Below are positions 58,601 to 63,910 of a DNA stretch of 64,000 bases, piece by piece. The DNA is from Limnephilus marmoratus (taxonomy: Eukaryota > Arthropoda > Insecta > Trichoptera > Limnephilidae), in assembly GCA_917880885.1 (NCBI GenBank), contig OU862918.1, positions 27,427,988-27,491,987 of the forward strand, written 5' to 3'. The position numbers were made by a program, and so were the translations under genes. Below the pieces are notes generated by a model, which saw nothing but the letters and a program-made list of their open reading frames with translations, had not been told where the DNA came from and made no database searches. Within the stretch, counting starts at the first letter, position 1. Each line of letters begins with the position of its first letter.

Positions 58601-59159
58601 CAAGAACAGATGTCCATCTGTGTGAGATGTGCAGAGCTAAAGGATAATCAGCCTTACTAAAAAATTGGTGTTGCCAGCCTACAAAATTCGTTGTTCCATT
58701 TATTATATTTGTACTCTTATTTGACAGACTATACATTTGGTTTTAAATTTACCAGGTTAATAAGACTAACGAGTGTACTGCATTGTTTTCAGATACATTT
58801 TCACCGGGTTAATTCCAGTACTCTTTTCGACTTCATTTCCAAAGAGAATATTCCCGTGGAGTATGGGGGAACAGCTGGTTCGCTGGATTCGTTCTTAGTG
58901 GAATTGCTTAAGAAAATTCAAGATAAAAGGTTAAAATTAATCATAATACATTTTTATATTCAATCATAAAGTTATTGCATACCATCAGTTTTAAATCAAC
59001 CCAAATGATTTTTTCTTCATTTTAATTTATCTTTTTAAAAATTTTAGGGACTACTTCCTCAATGAAAAGCTCTGGGCTGTAGACGAGTCCAGAAGACCAG
59101 GAGGAAAATCTGCAAACAGCCTCAACGAAGGATCCTTCAAGACACTGGCCATAGATTAA
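31590..59159 (+). CDS. CRAL-TRIO domain protein (alpha-tocopherol-transfer-like), six coding exons
   Basis: Exons 31590-31683, 32801-32960, 45102-45354, 46529-46639, 58793-58929 and 59048-59159 sum to 867 bases, i.e. 288 residues plus TAA. All introns are GT...AG and the split codons (G/AC, CT/T, AG/G) restore an unbroken frame. The N-terminal CRAL-TRIO-N helices hold IKEWIKTQPHLPDN and VIRKFLFRG. The lipid-binding domain spans exons 3-5 and includes VFRLRNHEPEKY, a VVDMTG strand, and the C-terminal IPVEYGG motif typical of the family; the end has LWAVDESRRPGG. The length fits the usual of about 300. Such proteins carry tocopherol, retinoids or other hydrophobic ligands in the cytosol. The ligand cannot be told. 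Introns 2 (12.1 kb) and 4 (12.2 kb) are packed with transposons. Confidence 0.9.
31916..32512. repeat. Fold-back element in intron 1
   Basis: Arms of about 112 bp (31916-32028 and 32401-32512) are inverted copies, including GATTCACCTTAATTACATTA, CATTGGGGGAAGTGG and GATTACGTAAAATTA. In between, a 40 bp direct repeat (GGGGCACTTTCTTTTG at about 32135 and 32240) occurs twice. Probably a MITE; target duplication unclear. Confidence 0.6.
32801..32960 (+). CDS. CRAL-TRIO gene, exon 2
   Basis: Acceptor TTACTTACAG, donor GTACGT. Encodes the rest of the CRAL-TRIO-N region (DELVIRKFLFRGHHSLQVTK) and ends two bases into a Leu codon that is completed by T in exon 3. Confidence 0.9.
33478..33740. mobile_element. 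Possible small hAT relic
   Basis: Begins CAGGGTTTCCCAACCT, a common hAT terminus, and may end near ACCATCCTG. Flanks TTTACAA and TTTGCAA match at six of seven bases. The right end is weak. Confidence 0.35.
33766..35882 (-). mobile_element. hAT-A transposon, copy 2
   Basis: Ends CAGGGGCAACCCTAG and CTAGGGCCGCCCCTG. Flanks CTCGCCAC and CTCACCAC form an 8 bp duplication with one mismatch. It contains a short form of element E (about 33938-34730). On the minus strand a broken transposase (about 35160-35620) includes VAERIFSVMGTIKTNMDLAN, with frames interrupted. It lacks the MITE and SINE insertions of the copy at 12053. Confidence 0.8.
35890..36060 (+). repeat. Degenerate minisatellite
   Basis: Around eight variants of a 19-21 base unit, for example TTTTTACACACTATTACGC, in a row. 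Confidence 0.6.
36140..37250 (+). pseudogene. Non-LTR retrotransposon RT C-terminus, split by a SINE
   Basis: The left part (about 36150-36256) encodes QLKQVDRFKYLGVEFSSDGR and the right part (from 36674) ISAASGVLRPLYR, then LTYGHQIW, QAAEMRYLRGVAGVTKWD and QLRWLGHVLR. This order is typical for the end of LINE reverse transcriptases. The frame closes with a GATGAT microsatellite tail (about 37215-37233) of the kind that ends RTE-like LINEs. The catalytic core is missing (5' truncated). Confidence 0.75.
36257..36673 (+). mobile_element. tRNA-derived SINE (family 2) inserted in the LINE
   Basis: The head at 36257-36330 has tRNA-like arms and a perfect B box (GGTTCGAACCC). A CAAATAAATTTTATTTGATT segment, a longer body and an A-tail of about 19 bases follow. 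AAGAATTAG lies on both sides (36248-36256, 36674-36682), a target duplication that splits the LINE frame. A second copy is at 62821. Confidence 0.8.
37240..37480 (-). mobile_element. tRNA-derived SINE (family 1), reverse copy
   Basis: Tail with GCGAAACTCAATCGAAAATC and AAATCAGAAAAATG, then a tRNA-like head with B-box complement GGGACTCGAAACC. The head contains a small duplication (TTGAGC..AATGTATCGCTA twice), so it can no longer fold as a tRNA. Confidence 0.65.
37640..38121. repeat. Fold-back of short TGTTGACGAATATCTACAG repeats
   Basis: The left side (about 37705-37845) has several copies of GAATATCTACAG, with CAAAGTGTTGACGAATATC twice. The right side (about 37995-38118) has the complement (CTGTAGATATTAGTTCAAC) several times. 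The result is an inverted array with a roughly 150 base centre. Confidence 0.55.
38680..38906 (+). repeat. Two tandem units leading into the microsatellite
   Basis: About 38698-38785 and 38785-38907 share TTTAGTTGACC, CGAGGTTACAG and TTGCAACGC(G/A)TGCCGGGT, the latter resembling the Helitron family A end (TTGCAACGCATGCCGGGAAC). Confidence 0.5.
38907..39779 (+). repeat. (CCCCAT)n array, about 145 perfect units
   Basis: Roughly 870 bp of uninterrupted CCCCAT units with a single change (CCCATACCCAT) five or so bases before the right end. Because the unit is six bases, four frames stay open as His-Pro, Pro-Ile, Met-Gly and Asp-Gly polymers; these are artefacts. The complementary strand, (ATGGGG)n, has regularly spaced G4 runs and could form G-quadruplexes. 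Confidence 0.97.
41237..42225. other. No recognised feature
   Basis: AT-rich intron DNA; no repeat shared elsewhere in the window. Confidence 0.5.
42226..42707 (+). pseudogene. Possible upstream part of a transposon protein remnant
   Basis: Short coding-like runs (KERLDKFCKKIAGFKFRINT; SVASKLLEDNYSRRSSINRR) are separated by stops. They lie just before the hAT insertion and on the same strand as the family T remnant beyond it, so they may be one dead gene. Similarity is too weak to be sure. Confidence 0.3.
42716..44172. mobile_element. hAT element (family C), non-autonomous
   Basis: Ends CAGCGCCGGATCTGCC and AGATCCGGCCCTG. Perfect 8 bp duplications GACGAGTG at 42708-42715 and 44173-44180. 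A 20-base G-run lies at about 44103-44122. No transposase. Confidence 0.85.
44333..44653 (+). pseudogene. C-terminal remnant of family T protein, copy 2
   Basis: A 106-codon open frame to TAA with SSEEVQEARNKDFFKYRENY, CRKCSRVKIYEDVFNLMLI, PKKQLNRFPKEIFDLI and an acidic Ser/Asp tail (STDDDDDCSSS). It matches the remnant at 29977-30400. Upstream there is a stop, so only the C-terminus is preserved. It sits in intron 2 of the CRAL-TRIO gene, in the same direction. Confidence 0.5.
44654..45101. other. End of intron 2, no repeat recognised
   Basis: AT-rich; ends in the acceptor tract TTATTTTCAG before exon 3. Confidence 0.5.
45102..45354 (+). CDS. CRAL-TRIO gene, exon 3
   Basis: Encodes the first half of the lipid-binding domain: VILPKRTKENYTITVFRL, YIYMVFDLMIG, MAVVDMTGVS and LRLIATYIQ. 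Donor GTTAGT; phase 0 at the end. Confidence 0.93.
45475..45725 (-). repeat. LINE-derived short repeat, copy 3, in intron 3
   Basis: On the minus strand: CAATTTGGGAGACGGGTACC, TTCCTCTCCTTCCTTTCCAT and CACACAGCATCCTC in the family order, with the middle deleted. Confidence 0.65.
45854..46232. mobile_element. Harbinger-like MITE, C/G-tract family, copy 2 (diverged)
   Basis: The left end GTGAACATACCTATGGGAC is a mutated form of the family terminus; the right end CACGTAGTATGGGTACGTTC CC is intact. Flanked by TAA (45851-45853, 46233-46235). It contains long G-runs (about 45921-45946 and 46171-46182) and an AT-rich insert. Confidence 0.65.
46285..46370 (-). mobile_element. tRNA-like SINE head
   Basis: On the minus strand it has an A-box-like TGGCCGAATTAG and a B-box-like GGTTCGGGTCC, with an anticodon loop CCGGTTA (again C in place of U33). 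The acceptor stem has one mismatch. The CCGG loop is shared with the SINE at 14223. Confidence 0.5.
46529..46639 (+). CDS. CRAL-TRIO gene, exon 4
   Basis: Acceptor TTTATTTATTCAAG, donor GTAAGT. Encodes 37 residues with KQCHIVNSLPIADKLFTLL, the helix and strand after the binding pocket. Confidence 0.93.
46741..49884 (+). mobile_element. Complete pogo-family DNA transposon
   Basis: A 24 bp perfect terminal inverted repeat begins GGGTCAGTGGGCCGGTTGTG on both ends, and the flanking dinucleotide is TA on both sides (46739-46740 and 49885-49886), the Tc1/mariner/pogo target. The 3144 bp element encloses an intact transposase. A GTAAGT donor at 46984 and an acceptor TTCTTCTTCAG at 47276-47286 suggest an intron in the 5' UTR. 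Confidence 0.9.
47297..49516 (+). CDS. Pogo/jerky-type transposase, intact
   Basis: 739 residues from the ATG at 47297 (context GTGAAAATGA). The psq-type helix-turn-helix is at about 25-58 (ALDAIKGGMKVSTASKNYK); a CENP-B-type DNA-binding part at about 73-150 includes RTWFESFMTRHPDLS. The DDE_1 catalytic domain has VWNCDETSFF (Asp about 187), VLFLDGHKSHL (Asp about 297) and LQPLDVAVFFPLK (Asp about 333). All three acidic residues are present. The C-terminus holds a basic Lys-rich segment and GDYVLVEFKNP. There is no stop or shift, so the element may be active. It lies in intron 4 of the CRAL-TRIO gene in the same orientation. Confidence 0.93.
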   Translation: MTPANKKKDAIEHSKRKLFCYSPSKVILALDAIKGGMKVSTASKNYKVPRSTLRNKICGRAPAASGHVGPQAVLGIEIEMSLVRWIKDCARAGFPINRECLLDSVKKIVVTGNINTPFINNRPGRTWFESFMTRHPDLSKKHAEYINKARALITEEKIRNWFEEVITLLGPDGCKIFEDPARVWNCDETSFFLAPKGGLVLATKGEHVYDTSKNSDKENITTLFTVNALGELAPPLTLYKYKRMNSDVVQNAPNRWSIGKTDKGWMTAESFYEFIGNVFLPYLKEKGTIFPIVLFLDGHKSHLTLHLSSLCRDNGIIVIALVPNTTHMLQPLDVAVFFPLKQRWLKYIRKWRIDNEGQEITKFNLPSALNNILINDTNFSNNVKAGFKSCGLYPFGPDFVNYKRIITAPKHTETNVNMRLVESTHLQYLESKIEPNMLKDFKVTYSTGMDWTGCTEGLFLYKVWLAFKDDNTALPNTDLTCINLDRVTTPPETPVIEPSFPIAVNEEILDVSASTSKDIVSSSEIVELNMPTNAAELVKNCVIWPEKKTNTTSRKREYIPSVLTSDKWKDIMMAKEKEKDRKEEQKQIKLAKKINRNIKKKKPTIEILETSEEENLHDTSHSDCEDWIPQVKPSGFEELDRTPLEGDYVLVEFKNPKATFYYVGKILRSKDEDNEFEISYLRKHNNTGSQFTMPQIPDLASVAEIDIKMILPPPLFTGTTKRQNSFYTFEIELSGLNMR
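49940..50976. mobile_element. hAT-like element with CCGG-rich and tandem content
   Basis: Flanked by the 8-mer CTCTAGAG on both sides (49932-49939, 50977-50984). Ends TAGAAGTGAGTC and complement of TAGAGGCGGGCAAAGC. The left third has many variants of GATCCGGTGAGCCGACTGA. The middle has a tandem pair of about 130 bp (about 50334-50463 and 50463-50592, with CGAAATACAATGAA and CGTCAGTCGTGACGTC). No transposase. Confidence 0.65.
50794..50833. repeat. Perfect 18 bp hairpin
   Basis: TTAAAAAGGGAACCCCAA pairs fully with its complement across an AATA loop. It lies inside the hAT-like element. Role unknown. Confidence 0.85.
51245..54865 (-). mobile_element. APE-type non-LTR retrotransposon (LINE), near full length
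   Basis: On the minus strand: a roughly 550 bp 5' part beginning AATTTGGTAGGCGTTTACC, a coding region with APE endonuclease and reverse transcriptase, and a 3' part with CACACAGCATCC, GATGACATAGGCCC and a hairpin (CCTGAGGGAAA/TTTTCCTCAGG), ending in ACATTAAAAAT. The outer parts, joined without the ORF, form the short repeat seen at five other places. An alternative reading is that the coding LINE was inserted into that repeat; the flanks GAGGAGAGGAAGG and GAGGAGAAAGGAAGG are compatible with it. Confidence 0.7.
51359..54304 (-). pseudogene. LINE ORF: APE endonuclease plus reverse transcriptase, one stop codon
   Basis: The frame starts with ATG at 54304 (MNLTRNISN) and is open to 51359 except for a single TAA at 53825-53827, directly before VVLGDFNVHNEP. 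Total about 981 codons. APE: VNYTNIRGLHTNLNS, LLFLSETQI (catalytic Glu), GGVCLYSRADV, GDFNV, GSSDHCLV. RT: GPDGIPALVL, ALDISKAFDRVW, GVPQGSVLSP and YADDS (catalytic Asp pair). The C-terminus has KRAVRLIDSP and a long tail. No ORF1 is evident. It resembles jockey/CR1-group LINEs. All catalytic residues survive, so the nonsense change is probably recent. Confidence 0.88.
54880..55140 (+). repeat. Fragment of LINE-derived repeat and unknown sequence
   Basis: The part 54880-54965 matches the LINE 5' segment in the opposite direction (CGGATGCGTCTGCCCACC, GCCGGATCGGGAGAGAATGG). The rest is unassigned. Confidence 0.5.
55150..56100 (+). repeat. CT-rich degenerate minisatellite
   Basis: About 900 bp made of variants of TCTTCTTGGCTCTTC, so the + strand is almost only pyrimidine plus some G. 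It starts after a segment (about 55140-55200, AACCTAATAAGCCAATATTG) that recurs at about 57665 before a second, shorter CT-rich stretch. The long open frames are a product of the composition. Confidence 0.8.
56126..56278. mobile_element. Harbinger-like MITE, C/G-tract family, copy 3
   Basis: Inverted ends GGGAACGTACCCATACTACG, with TTA on both sides (56123-56125 and 56279-56281). Two C-runs inside. Confidence 0.8.
56282..57399. other. Intron 4 DNA, T-rich then GC-richer, no gene recognised
   Basis: From 56440 to 56860 it is T-rich. From 56925 to about 57400 it has a GC-richer piece (GGGGGTGCGCTAGACCTCG, CCGGCTACTCGACGC) that leads into repeat C, and it may be part of the same unknown retroelement. 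Confidence 0.4.
57400..57610 (+). repeat. Repeat C
   Basis: Shares CATGCTGCTTACTAACAACG, AGAGCCTTGAAGGGGTAACC and TACCAGGGCGGGTAAG with 27455-27625 in reverse. Confidence 0.55.
57611..58440. other. Second CT-rich stretch and unassigned intron DNA
   Basis: About 57720-58060 is a weaker CT-rich run after the same leader as at 55150. At 58381 a GCCGTAGCCAGGGGGG motif resembles a hAT terminus. Confidence 0.4.
58451..58660 (+). pseudogene. hAT (DUF4371/ZMYM1-like) transposase fragment
   Basis: A frame of about 60 codons has LVQRLNSAKCFSVLVDGTTD and VSLQRQEQMSICVRCAEL, the FS(I/V)L.D.TTD.....QMSICVR pattern around the first catalytic Asp of this hAT group. A stop follows and neither end continues. 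Confidence 0.6.
58793..58929 (+). CDS. CRAL-TRIO gene, exon 5
   Basis: Acceptor CATTGTTTTCAG. Encodes FHRVNSSTLFDFISKENIP and the family motif VEYGGTAGSLDSF. Ends AAAAG before GTTAAA, two bases into Arg. Confidence 0.92.
59048..59159 (+). CDS. CRAL-TRIO gene, exon 6 and stop
   Basis: After a 118 bp intron (acceptor AAAATTTTAG) the exon completes Arg and encodes DYFLNEKLWAVDESRRPGG and the C-terminal FKTLAID, then TAA at 59157-59159. Confidence 0.92.
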
Positions 59160-59257
59160 TATCTAATTATTCAGAAGATGACAATTGCCAAAGTATAATA
59201 TATACCGATCGTCTAATTGATTAGTCAGACATCTCTAAATACTAAGTTTTGAGATAA

Positions 59258-59663
59258 GGGGCCATCCATAAATTACGTCACACGAATTTCATGATTTTTT
59301 GACCCCCCCCCCCCCTGTCACATATCGTCACATTTGTTAGACCCCTCCGTGACGTCACAAATTTTGCAAATTTTACGTGTAAAAGTGTAAAAATAATAGT
59401 TGGTAAACTTTAAAAAAAATTTCGACAACATTTAATATTGTTACGGTTACGTTTGCCACAACGGAGGGGGCCCGACAGGATGCCACGACGGAGGGGGCGT
59501 AATAAGATAGGGAAAATATTTTTGTCGCAGTCGCATGTGTCGCAGTCGTTTTATGCACGTGACGTCACAAAGGTCATGCCCCCCCCCCTCATACTCCTTG
59601 TCACACTTTTCTACTACCCCCCCCCCCTCCCCCCCAGGTGTGACGTAATTTATGGATGGCCCC
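59258..59663. mobile_element. Harbinger-like MITE, second TIR family, in the 3' flank
   Basis: Ends GGGGCCATCCATAAATTACG and its complement, TAA on both sides (59255-59257 and 59664-59666). C-runs near both ends, as in the other C/G-tract family, with GACGTCAC blocks inside. It starts 98 bases after the CRAL-TRIO stop codon. Confidence 0.8.
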
Positions 59664-59705
59664 TAATGAGGAAAGCAATATTCGAATGTTCATCATAAAA
59701 TTCAC

Positions 59706-59711
59706 AATAAA
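59706..59711 (+). terminator. Candidate poly(A) signal AATAAA
   Basis: The first clear AATAAA I see downstream of the CRAL-TRIO stop; it lies beyond the MITE. If used, the 3' UTR would be about 570 bases and contain the whole MITE. Confidence 0.35.
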
Positions 59712-59740
59712 TCACATATTATTTGTTTTATATATTAAAT

Positions 59741-60110
59741 CTTCTCTACATTAAAGTGAAGTCCCCCGCACCGTCCGTCTGTCTTTCTGTTCGCGATAAA
59801 CTCGAAAACTACTGAACGGACTTTCATGCGGTTTTCACCGATAGATAGAGTGTTTCGTGAGGAAGGTTTAGGTATGTAATTTGTCAAGGATTTGTGTAAA
59901 TTGGTTGAAACATAACGATAATTGTTAGAAGTGTCGGAAAAAGTCAAGCAGCCTGGTAGCTTTCATCGAAAACGCTGCCTAATCCTTTTGGGATATAACA
60001 AAACAATATAATATGGTGGGATATTCCCCTTTTACAGATCTACAAAAAAGTCCGCGAAGGCATACATCTATCTTTTACGGATAGCTTACTATACCCATTC
60101 TATCTTCTTA
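59741..60110 (+). repeat. Helitron family B 5' segment, single arm
   Basis: Matches one arm of the palindrome at 17583-18351: TTCTCTACATTAAAGTGAAG, GTCTGTCTTTCTG, CGATAATTGTTAGAAGTGTC and CAAAAAAGTCCGCGAAGGCA. Confidence 0.65.
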
Positions 60111-60228
60111 AAAAATGGTCACGTACAATGGGATAATTGGAAAGTTATTTAGACGGATACAGTATTAATTCTTATTAACGTTAGTTACCCTAAGCATTTC
60201 ATTCACATTATTATAATCTTTCACACCA

Positions 60229-60367
60229 TCTCTACGTAATATAAATTAAAGTCCTCCGCGGCATCTGTCTATCTCTTCGCGATAAACTCAAAGACGGCGG
60301 TTGTTACAAAGGTTGGATTGTACAAAGTGTTTTATTAGCCACAGCAACGCGTGGCCGGGTGAGCTAG
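60229..60367 (+). mobile_element. Minimal Helitron-like element, 139 bp
   Basis: Starts TCTCTACGTAATATAAATTA after A and ends with the hairpin GCCAC/GTGGC, then CGGGTGAGCTAG before T. Both diagnostic ends and the A/T target are present, with almost no interior. Confidence 0.65.
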
Positions 60368-60502
60368 TATGCTATAAAATAACACCGGGAGGCATAACGG
60401 TCCGGTACATTGGTATGACATTTTAAAATATCCCATACGTATGGTGTCCCAGAAAACACCAACACTAGGATTAATTCACTACAAGTTTTAGTGCATTATA
60501 AT

Positions 60503-62515
60503 CAGGGCTGGGCAGTATTTGAAATACTTGTAATTGAAATACGTATTTGAAATACAAATACAAATACGTATTTTGTATTTGTATTTCAATTACTTCCTAT
60601 AAATGTATTTTGTAATTGGTATTTCAATTACCTGCTGCTGAGGTATTTTGTAATTTGTATTTCAAATACTTATGGCTTCAAATTACATTTTCAAATACAT
60701 TTAGCGATCTTAATAATGATAATGAAAAATAAACACACATAGATAATACATAGACTAAAAATGCTAGAATCCCTACTATTGTCCTTTGCTATAGCACTCT
60801 TATTAATGATTTTTTGTAGTTCTTTTAGGAGCAAACATTAATTACGTGAACTCAAAAAGGAGGGGGGGGGGGTCCAGCAAAATCTCACGTTACTTGAAAA
60901 GAATAAACGAAATGGCCAAATTTATCTCACCAAGGGGCGGGGAAGTCTAGTTTGGAAGAAAAACTGCCCACGTAATTAATGTATGCCCCCTTATCATTGC
61001 TTTATAATGTACTGTACATTTTTTTTACGTCATGCTAGTTATTATTATTGTCCTGTGCAACAATAGAACTGTTATTGTACATTTTGTATCATATTATATT
61101 ATACTTGTCATTGCTTTGTTTTTTACATTTTTGTATCATAGTATTAGATCAAGCACTATGGGAATAATTTGACTGAATACTAGATTATTTTAAGAAGTTT
61201 ATTTATTTATTAGTAGAGTGCACTTGAAGTGAAATAACACAAAACTGCGCTATACAAATGTCATCCATTAATATATAAAAATGAATCCTTGTTTCCCTTG
61301 GTCACGCCATAACTTCAGAATGACTTTACCTATTTCATTAATTTTTTTTAAGTTTTCTAATATTTTGTAGAAGGTTCTTACGGAAAGAAAAATTAAGAAA
61401 ATTACGCAGAAAATTGGAAAATTTTAGAAAACTTAACAACTATTTTAACTTCGCACATTTGACAGTTCGCGCGTTTGATGAAATTGAATTTAGGAGGCAG
61501 ATGTTTTTTTGTAACAAAATTTTTTTTAAATTATAGAAATTTTTAATAGGTACCCAAGTGGGATTTTTTAAATTGTCGATATTTTAAATAGGTATTTATT
61601 TTAGGTACCAGATTTGATTGATTGTTCTTATAATATAGAAAATGAGTATTTGCAATATGTGAAAAATGAAAATTTGAATAAAAAAATTGTAATAGCTGGC
61701 ACGCGAGTTGTTTGAAAACTGAATGTACTGTGACTAAGTATATGGAACGCGGGAAGGGGGTTGGCGGGATGGGAGAGCGGGAAAGGGGAGAGGGTAGGCA
61801 GGGAAGGTGGAAGGGGAATGCAAGAGGGGAAGGTGATGCCGGAGGGGAACAGGGACACACGGAAAAGGGCATGCAGGGAGAAACAATTTATTTCTTTGAA
61901 TATGGCATTGCAACGCATGCCGGGAACCAGAAAGTTTTATTATAATAATAATTATTATTATCGAACACCTAAGGGACATACCCATACTACGTGACCAACT
62001 TTTGCAATTTTTAACCCCCCCCCCCCCTCCCCCCCGGTGACCAAAAACCTAAGCACCCCGCCCCCCCTTGGTACCAAGTGTGGTATTTTGAAGACCCCCC
62101 CCCCCCCCCCCTAAACGTGTCACGTAGTATGGGTACGTTCCCTAAGTCCTATACCACAAAACTTTTCAAGTGGAGCGGAGACGAGATGTGTCTTCTGAGC
62201 AATATGATTGGTCAATTTTAGCACGTCTCTGTTTCACTCTGCTCAGCTTTGCTTCTATGGAAACGCACCCTTAGATAAGGGCACTTACGACAATTTATTG
62301 CAACCAAAGGTTCTACCAAAACAAATGTATTTTGCATTTTGTAATTTGTATTTTGTATTTGACATTAAAAAATGGTTAAAATACTGTATTTTGTATTTTG
62401 TATTTCAAATACACGACTTGAAAGTATTTTGTATTTCGTATTTTAAATACACGCGATAAAGTATTTTGTAATTTGTATTTTAATTACAGCAAAGCATGTA
62501 TTTTGCCCAGCCCTG
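60503..62515 (-). mobile_element. hAT-B non-autonomous element, copy 3
   Basis: Starts CAGGGCTGGGCAGTATTTG and ends ATTTTGCCCAGCCCTG, reversed relative to the copies at 23822 and 27720. The flanks (ATTATAAT, ATTTTTTT) only partly match. It carries the Helitron-like A segment (about 61270-61934), whose terminal CTAG has mutated to AAAG, and a Harbinger-like MITE. Confidence 0.75.
61973..62142. mobile_element. Harbinger-like MITE, C/G-tract family, copy 4
   Basis: Ends GGGACATACCCATACTACG and CACGTAGTATGGGTACGTTC followed by CC, TAA on both sides (61970-61972, 62143-62145). The empty site AGGACTTAGGTGTT exists in the hAT-B copies at 24176 and 28097, which proves the 3 bp duplication. Confidence 0.88.
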
Positions 62516-62815
62516 ATTTTTTTTAATTTTTTTTTAAATTTATTTATTTCTATATATTACAGTATTTACCTATTTATTATAATTTTTACATAATATATTT
62601 TGAAAACATTTTTACATAATATATTTTGAAATTTAATTATGTTGGGTGTAAGGTAGGTTTGAGAAGGTGAAACTGTGGATGGGTAATTTTGTATTATAAT
62701 AGATGTTGGTGGTGTTTATGAGTAATCCGAGTATTGTACCAGATAGAGGGTACACGCCTACATACAACTGCATGCTCACCTCAAATTTCAATTTTTAGGA
62801 GATCTTTGATTAATC
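62516..62815. other. AT-rich DNA, no gene
   Basis: Contains a short direct repeat TTTTTACATAATATATTTTG (twice near 62584 and 62610). Nothing else recognised. Confidence 0.5.
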
Positions 62816-62820
62816 AACTG

Positions 62821-62990
62821 ACGGACTTTGTAGTCGAGGGGTGAGGCTCTTGACTCACAATCCGAAGGTCACGGGATCGAGCCTCGGCGTACGCAAATAA
62901 GTTTAATTTGATTAATTTGTGTTATTTAATAATTAATTCGTTAAAAATTGTATTATATTATATTATAAACCAAATAAAAAATGTGTAATC
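62821..62990 (+). mobile_element. tRNA-derived SINE (family 2), copy 2
   Basis: Head with TTGTAGTCGAGGGG and CACGGGATCGAGCC (B box degraded), then CAAATAAGTTTAATTTGATT and TTGTGTTATTTAATAATTA, as in the copy at 36257. Confidence 0.65.
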
Positions 62991-63054
62991 GTACGTCTTT
63001 CTTTATTGATTTACTCATTTTGTTTTTCTCATTCAGATTATCTAATCATTTTCA

Positions 63055-63910
63055 ATTTGGGAGGCGGGCATGGGTACCGCCGCCACGGGAACCATTTATT
63101 GGATAACCAGCACCTCTGTCATAGGTCACCCCAATTGGTTCTCAACGTTTGGTGACTTATTAGGGGTGTCCGGGTTGCGTATTTCCAAAACCTATACCGG
63201 TTCAGTCGCTTTACATTTTCAATATCAAAATTTAAATATTTATAAATAAAATTATTAATTTCTAATATATACATTGGAAACATTATTTTATCTAGATTTT
63301 AGAACAATTTTTGTTTTTGCAATGTGATAAAAAATTATCAATATAGAGGTGTATTTACAATATATGGGAATAATATTAAAATTTAAATATTTAGAAATAA
63401 AATTATTAATTTCTAATATACACATCAGAAAGATTTTTATCTAGATTTTATCTAGATTTTAGAACAATTTTTGTTTTTGCAGTGTGATAAAAAATAACCA
63501 TTGTAGAGGTATATTTAAAATGTAAATTATCGCTACCGCGACTGAATCGGTATAGGTTTTGACAATACGCGTCCGGGTTCATGGGATGAGGTTTGTCTAG
63601 ATCTCTGCGGCGAATGTGTTTACCCACATTGCGTGGCGGGCAGGATCGGGACTGACTTGTTGAGGGAGACCTTGTTGAGGGAGTCTCGCGACCCATCGCC
63701 TTGCACTGCAATGGGAGGGATAAATTCGTACTTCCGTCGCTCTTGGACACACTGACCCCCAGATTTCTACCCATCCTTATATCTTTTTCCTTCCTAAAAC
63801 TTCCACTTCTTCCTTTCCCTAAAAAAGACCCTCCTCCATAGAGCACCCCAAAGATGACATAGGCCCCGAGTGAAGTCTTTTTACTCAGGGCCTCCTTTTT
63901 GGAGCTAATG
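63055..63910 (+). repeat. LINE-derived short repeat, copy 4, interrupted by a MITE
   Basis: In LINE-sense direction: CAATTTGGGAGGCGGGCATG, the 5' body, a Mutator-like MITE (63177-63570), then GGCGGGCAGGATCGGGACTG, CCTTGCACTGCAATGGGAGG, CCCTAAAAAAGACCCTCC, GATGACATAGGCCCCGAG and a closing hairpin ending GGAGCTAATGC followed by an A-run. Confidence 0.7.
63177..63570. mobile_element. Mutator-like MITE, copy 2
   Basis: Ends GCGTATTTCCAAAACC and the complement of GCGTATTGTCAAAACC, flanked on both sides by the identical 9-mer GTCCGGGTT (63168-63176 and 63571-63579). The interior repeats a block of about 120 bp twice (TTTAGAAATAAAATTATTAA near 63238 and 63388), so it is longer than the copy at 23235. 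Confidence 0.75.

Noticed and set aside
61543..61994. Pro/Gly-rich ORFs around the CCCTCCC run in Helitron-like A copies
   Set aside because: They recur in each copy with different frames and lengths; the sequence is non-coding repeat.
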